Shown piece after piece: positions 6,864 through 11,831 of a DNA stretch of 11,831 nt. Source of the stretch: Gluconacetobacter johannae. GTDB lineage: Bacteria > Pseudomonadota > Alphaproteobacteria > Acetobacterales > Acetobacteraceae. The position numbers and the translations under genes were made by a program. The notes under the pieces were generated by a model that saw only the letters and a program-made list of their open reading frames with translations, made no database searches and was not told where the DNA came from. Each line of letters begins with the position of its first letter. The first letter of the stretch is position 1. The stretch spans positions 1 through 11,831 of the forward strand of contig NZ_BAQK01000055.1 of assembly GCF_025994435.1 (NCBI RefSeq). Direction: 5' to 3'.

Positions 6864-9035
6864 ATGAACGACCGCCTGTCGACGATCACCCTGAGCCAGC
6901 GCGACGGCAGGACCATCATCCTGCACGGCGTGCGCCTGCTGCGCCGCTATCACCGCCTGTTCCTCGCGGTCGGCATCGGCACCTTCATCGTGGGATGCGG
7001 GGCGACGCTGTCGCTCAGGCGGTCGTTCGTGGCCACCGCCACGGTCGTCGTCTCGCCGACCGTCAGCGATCCGGTCGGCACGCGCGGGGGGCAGCAGGCC
7101 GAAAGCCTGAGCGATGATGAACTGGCGACCCAGGCCGGGCTGCTGCAATCGCGCGATGTCGCGGCCGCCGTGCTGCACAGCCTGCCGGCACCGGCCGGCC
7201 GGACCGGCTTCAGCCTGAAAGGCATGCTCTGCGCGCACGGCCTGTACCCGGCCTGCCCGAAGGCGACCAGGGCCGACCCCGGCGCCGAGGCTCAGGCGCA
7301 GGTGGACAGGCTGCTGGCCGCCGTCACGATCGCGCCGATGCCGCGGTCGCGCATCATCAGCATCACCGTCAACGCCGATGACGGCCGGCGGGCCGCCGAC
7401 CTGGCGAACGCGTTCGTCATTCAGTACCAGCAACTGGCCCTGGACCGGCAGCGGGCGGACCTGAACCGCACGGCGGCGTGGGTGGACAGCCGCACGGCGC
7501 AGCTGCGCGAACGGTGGCTGGAAGCCGCGACCAACGCCAGCACGTTCAACGCCACGCACAAGCTGTCCAACACCGGCGACGGCGCCGGCAACGGCCCGCT
7601 GATCGAACGGGAAATGTCGGAAACCGCCGTCAGCCTGACGCAGGCCCAGGGCCGCCTGGCGGCGGCCGAGGCCCGGGCCGACGCCCTGGCCCGCGCCAGC
7701 GCACGCGGCGAGGCCCGGGGGCTGGTCGCGCTGACCCAGCAGCCGATCCTGGTGGCGACCGCCAACACCCTGCAGCAACTGGACAGCGCGCGCATGCAGA
7801 AGGCCGCCGCCCTGGGGCCGCATCACCCCGACCTGGCCGGACTGGACCAGCAGATCGCCACCACGCGCGCCAGCCTGGCCGCCGAGACGCACGCGGCCCT
7901 GGCCTCGATCAACGAGGATGCGATGTCCGCCCGCGCCGAGGTCGCCCAACTGGCCCACGACCTGGACCGGCTGCGCCAGGAGGCCAGCAGCCAGGGCTCG
8001 CCGCAGGCGGAATATCGCATGCTGACGCAGGAGGCCCAGAGCGCGCGGGACGTGTACGAGGCCTTCCTCGAACGGTCGAAGGAACTGGTCGACCGGGTCG
8101 CCCTGCTGCAACCGCCGGTCGCCTTCGTCTCGCACGCCGCCGCCCCCGACAGCGCGACCTTCCCCAACCGCAGGAAGCTGCTGATGGGCGTCGTCGTGCT
8201 GTCGCTGGTGGCGGCCACCGGGGCGGTGTTCCTGCGCGACCTGTTTTCGTCGGGCTTCGGCGAGGTCGAACAACTGCGCGCGCTGGTCGGCCTGCCGCTG
8301 CTGACCGCCATTCCCCGGATTGCCGGGCGCGACCGCCGGTCCGTGCGGCGCCATGTCTTGGACAACCCGTTTTCTCCCGCCAGCGAAGCCGTACGCAGCC
8401 TGCTGGCGCAGTTGTCGCTGTCCGCGCCGAAGACCACCGGCCGGGGACGGGTCGTCGTCGTCGCCTCGGCCTCGGCCGGCGAGGGCAAGAGTTCGCTGGC
8501 GGCCTGGCTGGCGGGCCTGGCCCGCACGGGCGGCCAGCCGGTGCTGGTCATCGACGGCGACCATCGCGAAGGCACGCCCGGCCGCTCGCCCCTTTGTCCC
8601 GGCTTGACCGAACTGCTGGCAGGCGAAGCGTCGGTGGGCGAGGTGGTGCGCCCGGACCCCGAAACCGGTGTCGATTTCCTGCCCGCCGGCGCGCCCAAGC
8701 TGTTTCCCTTCGACACCACGGAAATCGCGCGCCTGCGCGAGATGCTGAAAGAGCTTGGCCGGTCCTACAGCCTGATCGTCATCGACAGCCCGCCGCTGCT
8801 GGCCATGCCGGACGGGCTGGTCTACGGCGCGCTGGCCGACCAGACGGTCTTCATCTGCCGCTGGCTCAGCACCTCGCGCAGCGCCGTCCTGTCGTCCATT
8901 GAGCGCCTGCGCTCCTACGGCGCCCATGTCTCGGGCGTCGTAGTCTCGATGGCCGAGGAACACGCAACGGCGCATCCCGGCGCACGATACGGCCGCCAGG
9001 ATACGCGGCGCATCGCTCTGCATCACAATTCATGA
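6864..9035 (+). CDS. Polysaccharide copolymerase with C-terminal BY-kinase domain (Wzc/ExoP-like, GumC equivalent)
   Basis: 723 residues. The ATG has only a weak ribosome site (GGAAG, 6848-6852) and follows a 57-base gap. It is an inner-membrane PCP-2a protein that controls chain length and links synthesis to export. TM1 is at about 32-51 and TM2 at about 439-460, after PNRRK; the periplasmic part between them is rich in Gln/Ala coiled-coil sequence and ends in a QAEYRMLTQEAQ block. The cytoplasmic part is a bacterial tyrosine kinase: Walker A SAGEGKSS (Lys542), Walker A' VLVIDGDHR (Asp564, Asp566) and Walker B LIVIDSPP (Asp641). Xanthomonas GumC lacks this kinase, so the arrangement is closer to ExoP/Wzc. 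Oddly, the C-terminal tail has no tyrosine cluster, only Tyr709. The gene lies between gumM and gumH, 10 bases before the latter. Confidence 0.9.
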   Translation: MNDRLSTITLSQRDGRTIILHGVRLLRRYHRLFLAVGIGTFIVGCGATLSLRRSFVATATVVVSPTVSDPVGTRGGQQAESLSDDELATQAGLLQSRDVAAAVLHSLPAPAGRTGFSLKGMLCAHGLYPACPKATRADPGAEAQAQVDRLLAAVTIAPMPRSRIISITVNADDGRRAADLANAFVIQYQQLALDRQRADLNRTAAWVDSRTAQLRERWLEAATNASTFNATHKLSNTGDGAGNGPLIEREMSETAVSLTQAQGRLAAAEARADALARASARGEARGLVALTQQPILVATANTLQQLDSARMQKAAALGPHHPDLAGLDQQIATTRASLAAETHAALASINEDAMSARAEVAQLAHDLDRLRQEASSQGSPQAEYRMLTQEAQSARDVYEAFLERSKELVDRVALLQPPVAFVSHAAAPDSATFPNRRKLLMGVVVLSLVAATGAVFLRDLFSSGFGEVEQLRALVGLPLLTAIPRIAGRDRRSVRRHVLDNPFSPASEAVRSLLAQLSLSAPKTTGRGRVVVVASASAGEGKSSLAAWLAGLARTGGQPVLVIDGDHREGTPGRSPLCPGLTELLAGEASVGEVVRPDPETGVDFLPAGAPKLFPFDTTEIARLREMLKELGRSYSLIVIDSPPLLAMPDGLVYGALADQTVFICRWLSTSRSAVLSSIERLRSYGAHVSGVVVSMAEEHATAHPGARYGRQDTRRIALHHNS

Positions 9036-9048
9036 GGGATCGGTATTG
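9034..9048 (+). promoter_or_regulatory. Ribosome site and TTG start of gumH
   Basis: GAGGGA (9034-9039) overlaps the preceding stop and lies 6 bases before TTG (9046-9048). Translation from TTG gives MKVLHIVRQF, matching the N-terminus of GumH. The nearby ATG at 9032 is in another frame and stops after five codons; no in-frame ATG is well placed. Confidence 0.8.
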
Positions 9049-10218
9049 AAAGTTCTTCATATCGTCCGCCAGTTCAGCCCGTCGGTCGGCGGGCTGGAGG
9101 ATTCGGTCCTGAGCCTGGCGCGGATCCAGCGGGAAAGCCTGGGCCTCGACGCGCGGGTGCTGACGCTGGACCGGGTCTTCGGCCAGCCGGACCGCCTGTC
9201 ACCCACGGAAACCGTGCAGGGCGTGCCGGTCCGGCGCATCGCCTGGCGGGGATCGACCCGCTACCCGGTCGCACCCGGCGTCTTCCGCCATCTGGGCGAC
9301 GCCGACCTGGTGCATGTCCATGCCATCGACTTCTTCTTCGACGCCCTGGCGCTGACGCGATGGCTGCACCGCCGGCCGCTGGTGGCCTCGACGCATGGCG
9401 GCTTCTTCCACACGCAGGCGTTGCATGCGATCAAGGCGCTGTGGTTCGGCTCGGTCACCCGCGCCTCGGTCCGCGGCTACGACCGCATCGTGGCGTGCAG
9501 CCACAGCGACGCCCTGATGTTCGACAAGGTGGCGCGCGGCCGGCTGACGACCATCGAGAACGGCATCAACCAGGATAAATTCCGCAACGCGGCCTCGGGC
9601 GCGCCTACGCGGACCATCATCAGCTTCGGCCGGTTTTCCCGCCACAAGCAGATCGACCGGCTGTTTCCCCTGCTGGCGCGGCTACGCATGGAGGGCGCGG
9701 ACTGGCGCCTGATCGTGGCCGGCCGTCCCGCCGACCAGACCGAACAGGACCTGGCGGCGGCGGCCCGGGCGGCCGGCGTGGGCGACGCCGTGCGCTTCGT
9801 CATCGGGCCGTCGGATACGGAATTGCGGGCCCTGCTGGGTCAGGCCAGCTATTACGGCTGCCTGTCGCGGCACGAGGGGTTCGGACTGGCCGCCGTCGAG
9901 GCCCTGTCGGCCGGGCTGATCCCGATCGTCAGCGACATCGTGCCGTTCCGCCGCCTGGTCACCCAGACCGGCATCGGCGTCATCGGCTCGCCCGAAGACA
10001 CGGACGGCATCGCCCGAAACGTCCTGGCCGCCCATGGCGACGACCATGTGCGCGCGGTGCGCGAGCAGGCCATCGCGGCGGCGGCGGCCTATGACTGGAA
10101 CGACGTCGCGCGGCGCTATGCCGACCTGTATCGCGACGTGCTGACCCATGCCGGGCAGAATCCGGCGCCGATCCGCGCAATGCCCGTCGATGCGGCACAG
10201 CGGGGCACCCTGTCCTGA
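9046..10218 (+). CDS. gumH: GDP-mannose:cellobiosyl-diphosphopolyprenol alpha-1,3-mannosyltransferase (GumH/AceA type)
   Basis: 390 residues from a TTG start, close to GumH in length. The sequence resembles recalled Xanthomonas GumH throughout: KVLHIVRQFSPSVGG, VLTLDRVF, RGSTRYPVAPGV, HAIDFFFDALALT, VASTHGGFFHT, IENGIN, LIVAGR, the E-x7-E motif in CLSRHEGFGLAAVEA (Glu277, Glu285), then LSAGLIPIVSDI. The homologous enzyme of Acetobacter xylinum (AceA) is experimentally known to transfer mannose from GDP-Man to cellobiosyl-PP-undecaprenol. It is a GT4 retaining GT-B enzyme acting at the cytoplasmic face of the inner membrane, and it creates the mannose acceptor that GumK extends. It begins 10 bases after the copolymerase gene, and its TGA shares one base with the next ATG, so both neighbours are probably translationally coupled to it. 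The rare TTG start may limit its level. Confidence 0.93.
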   Translation: MKVLHIVRQFSPSVGGLEDSVLSLARIQRESLGLDARVLTLDRVFGQPDRLSPTETVQGVPVRRIAWRGSTRYPVAPGVFRHLGDADLVHVHAIDFFFDALALTRWLHRRPLVASTHGGFFHTQALHAIKALWFGSVTRASVRGYDRIVACSHSDALMFDKVARGRLTTIENGINQDKFRNAASGAPTRTIISFGRFSRHKQIDRLFPLLARLRMEGADWRLIVAGRPADQTEQDLAAAARAAGVGDAVRFVIGPSDTELRALLGQASYYGCLSRHEGFGLAAVEALSAGLIPIVSDIVPFRRLVTQTGIGVIGSPEDTDGIARNVLAAHGDDHVRAVREQAIAAAAAYDWNDVARRYADLYRDVLTHAGQNPAPIRAMPVDAAQRGTLS

Positions 10219-11558
10219 TGATCGGGCGACCGGCGGCGAGAAACCGATTCCGTCTGGCCATCCGCGCGGTCGCGGCCCTGCCCTGCCTGCTCGCGGGACC
10301 ATCGGCGCGGGCACAGCTGATTTCGCAATATTTTCCGGTCGATCTTCCCGGCTATACCGCTCCGGACCTGGCCGATACGGTCACCATGCGCCAGTTGCTG
10401 CAGCACCAGCCCACCGGCATCCATGTCGGCAGCTTCGTCGTCCGGCCGTCGGCCTCGTTCAATGCCGGATACAACACCAACACCCTGGCCACCCCCAACA
10501 CCCAGAGCGCCGAACTGGACAGCAACGGCGGCGTGCGGATCAATTCGGACTGGAGCCGCCATGCGCTGGGCGTGTTCGCCAGCGTGGGCGACCGGCGCTT
10601 TCCCGAAATCCCGGTGGCGAACTACACCAACTGGACGACCGGGGCCGGCGGGTCGTTGTCCCTGGGCCGCGACACGCTGTCGGCGGGCTATACGCATTAC
10701 GTGCTGCACCTGAATTCCACGGATCTGGGGAATTTCGGCGTGTCGCGCCCGGTGCCCTACACGGCCGACGATTACCGCCTGACCTATAACAGGCTGTTCG
10801 GGCGCTTCAGCCTGAGCCCCTCGGCGATCTACCAGGATTTCTCGTTCGGCAAGGCGACGGGGGGCGGCATCGACACCGATTACGGCAGCCTGAGCCACCA
10901 TCTGGAAACCGGCATGCTGACATCGCGCTTCGAACTGTCGACCGGCAACGCCGCCGTGCTGATCCTGCGCGCCTCGGCGGCGCAGTTCGTGCCGACCCAG
11001 GGGGAAACGCCGAATGACTATGTCGATGGGGCGGCCTTCGCCGGGCTGGACCTGAATGGGGATTCGGTCGTCCGCTACCGCCTGCTGGCGGGGGGCGAGA
11101 CCCGCCATTTCACCCGCAGCCCGGCCCCCGCCGTGACCACGCCGACATTCGAGATCGACACGATCTGGACCCCGACCCTGCTGGATACGGTCACCGTGTT
11201 CTTCTACCGCCGCATCATCGACCCGACCTCGCCCTTCGCGCGCAACCAGACGGTGACGGACGGACGTATCCAGATCGACCACGAACTGCGCCGGAACATC
11301 GTGCTGCGGGGGTTCGCCGAGGGCGGCATGAGCGTCACCGGGCAGACCGTGGCCGGCACGCAATCGCGCACCCAGACGCTGTTCAAATTCGGGGCATCGG
11401 TCAACTGGACGATAAATCGCTACCTCACCGCCAACCTGTCCTTCAGCCATGTCAACAACTATTCCCACGGCGGCCAGACGTCCGACCCGCTGTTCAACGA
11501 CCGGAAATCGACCTTTGCCAGCAACTATGTCGCCATCGGGTTCAATTTCGCCGAATAG
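10218..11558 (+). CDS. Outer-membrane beta-barrel protein of the exopolysaccharide locus (putative BBP2-type porin)
   Basis: 446 residues. The ATG shares its A with the gumH TGA (TGATG). A Sec signal peptide is clear: Arg-rich start, hydrophobic core AIRAVAALPCLLAG and ARA-Q cleavage after about residue 32. The mature protein has alternating polar and hydrophobic stretches rich in Tyr, Asn, Ser and Thr with many short turns, as in a barrel of many strands; examples are VRPSASFNAGYNTNT, LSAGYTHYVLHL and NYVAIGFNF near the end. It ends in NFAE rather than a terminal aromatic residue. The pattern resembles barrel proteins near export genes in alphaproteobacteria (BBP2/DUF2320 type), but I could not test family membership. 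Placement straight before gumB suggests help in exporting or anchoring the polymer at the outer membrane. Xanthomonas gum loci have no such gene. Confidence 0.75.
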   Translation: MIGRPAARNRFRLAIRAVAALPCLLAGPSARAQLISQYFPVDLPGYTAPDLADTVTMRQLLQHQPTGIHVGSFVVRPSASFNAGYNTNTLATPNTQSAELDSNGGVRINSDWSRHALGVFASVGDRRFPEIPVANYTNWTTGAGGSLSLGRDTLSAGYTHYVLHLNSTDLGNFGVSRPVPYTADDYRLTYNRLFGRFSLSPSAIYQDFSFGKATGGGIDTDYGSLSHHLETGMLTSRFELSTGNAAVLILRASAAQFVPTQGETPNDYVDGAAFAGLDLNGDSVVRYRLLAGGETRHFTRSPAPAVTTPTFEIDTIWTPTLLDTVTVFFYRRIIDPTSPFARNQTVTDGRIQIDHELRRNIVLRGFAEGGMSVTGQTVAGTQSRTQTLFKFGASVNWTINRYLTANLSFSHVNNYSHGGQTSDPLFNDRKSTFASNYVAIGFNFAE

Positions 11559-11580
11559 CCATCATGACCGGAGAGTGAAG

Positions 11581-11831
11581 ATGACCGTGCAGAAAGATCG
11601 CCCCCACACGGCCCCATCGCCGCGCCGCATCCGTTGGCCCGGTGTCGGCGTGCTGGCGATGCTGCTGTCGGGATGCGCCGGCCAGCTTCCGCCCCTGCCG
11701 CCGCCCACCCCCGGCGCGTACCGGCTGGGCGCCGGCGACCAGTTGCGGGTGCTGACCTATAACGACCTGCAACTCAGCAACACGTTCACCGTCGGCGACA
11801 ACGGCCAGATCGCGTTCCCCCTGATCGGCTC
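11581..11831 (+). CDS. gumB: Wza/GumB-type polysaccharide export lipoprotein, N-terminal part (3' end outside window)
   Basis: The first 83 codons are present; the frame is open to the window edge. The ATG follows GGAGAG at 11570-11575, and an in-frame GTG at 11575 is a less likely start. The gene lies 22 bases after the beta-barrel gene. A lipoprotein signal is clear: basic residues to about 20, hydrophobic GVGVLAMLLSG and lipobox LSGC with Cys32 as the acylated residue. A Pro-rich linker leads into the poly-export domain: YRLGAGDQLRVLTYNDLQLS, then FTVGDNGQIAFPLIG. Such proteins form the outer-membrane pore for group 1 capsules and xanthan-like polymers, working with the copolymerase encoded earlier in the same operon. 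Confidence 0.92.
   Translation, partial: MTVQKDRPHTAPSPRRIRWPGVGVLAMLLSGCAGQLPPLPPPTPGAYRLGAGDQLRVLTYNDLQLSNTFTVGDNGQIAFPLIG

Noticed and set aside
6354..9026. 890-codon open frame on the minus strand
   Set aside because: It lies opposite gumM and the copolymerase, both with clear domains; composition is Arg/Gly/Gln/His-rich as expected for a shadow frame in high-GC DNA.
10116..11468. 450-codon open frame on the minus strand
   Set aside because: Antisense to gumH and the beta-barrel gene, with no recognisable motifs; shadow of GC-rich codons.
1..11831. Mobile elements, CRISPR arrays, tRNA or rRNA genes
   Set aside because: No transposase motifs, terminal inverted repeats, regularly spaced repeats or recognisable RNA genes were seen; genes are co-directional and compositionally uniform apart from the 4080-4495 gap.

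Overview
The window is part of a Wzy-type exopolysaccharide locus of the xanthan/acetan (gum) kind, with every gene on the + strand. Coding G+C is high, with strong third-position GC. The gene set (GumK, GumD, GumM, GumH, a GumC-like copolymerase carrying a kinase domain, GumB) resembles the acetan/gum loci of acetic acid bacteria. The likely host is therefore an alphaproteobacterium in Acetobacteraceae, such as a Gluconacetobacter or Komagataeibacter relative. That assignment is an inference from gene content and base composition, not from a database match.

Layout. Block 1 (1-4079): the C-terminal part of a GumK glucuronosyltransferase, a family 4 glycosyltransferase, a family 2 glycosyltransferase that overlaps it by 4 bases, and a UDP-glucose 6-dehydrogenase (ugd) that makes the UDP-glucuronate GumK uses. 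Intergenic region (4080-4495): 416 bases, clearly AT-richer than the genes, with several inverted repeats, a candidate promoter and an intrinsic terminator-like hairpin about 70 bases before the next gene. Block 2 (4496 to the window end): gumD (priming glucose-1-phosphate transferase), gumM (second glucose), a GumC/Wzc-like polysaccharide copolymerase with a BY-kinase domain, gumH (mannosyltransferase, TTG start), an outer-membrane beta-barrel protein, and the start of gumB (Wza-type export lipoprotein, cut by the window edge). Genes in block 2 overlap or lie 10-57 bases apart, so it is probably one operon.

How they work together. GumD loads Glc-1-P on undecaprenyl phosphate, GumM adds the second Glc, GumH adds alpha-Man and GumK adds GlcA made by Ugd. 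The GT4 and GT2 enzymes next to gumK probably extend the side chain beyond GlcA, as in acetan. The copolymerase, GumB and possibly the beta-barrel control polymer length and export. No flippase (Wzx/GumJ) or polymerase (Wzy/GumE) lies in the window, so they must be outside it.

I found no mobile element, tRNA, rRNA or CRISPR array. The most interesting points are the structured leader before gumD, the kinase domain without the usual tyrosine-rich tail, the beta-barrel gene coupled to gumH, and the two side-chain transferases of unknown specificity.
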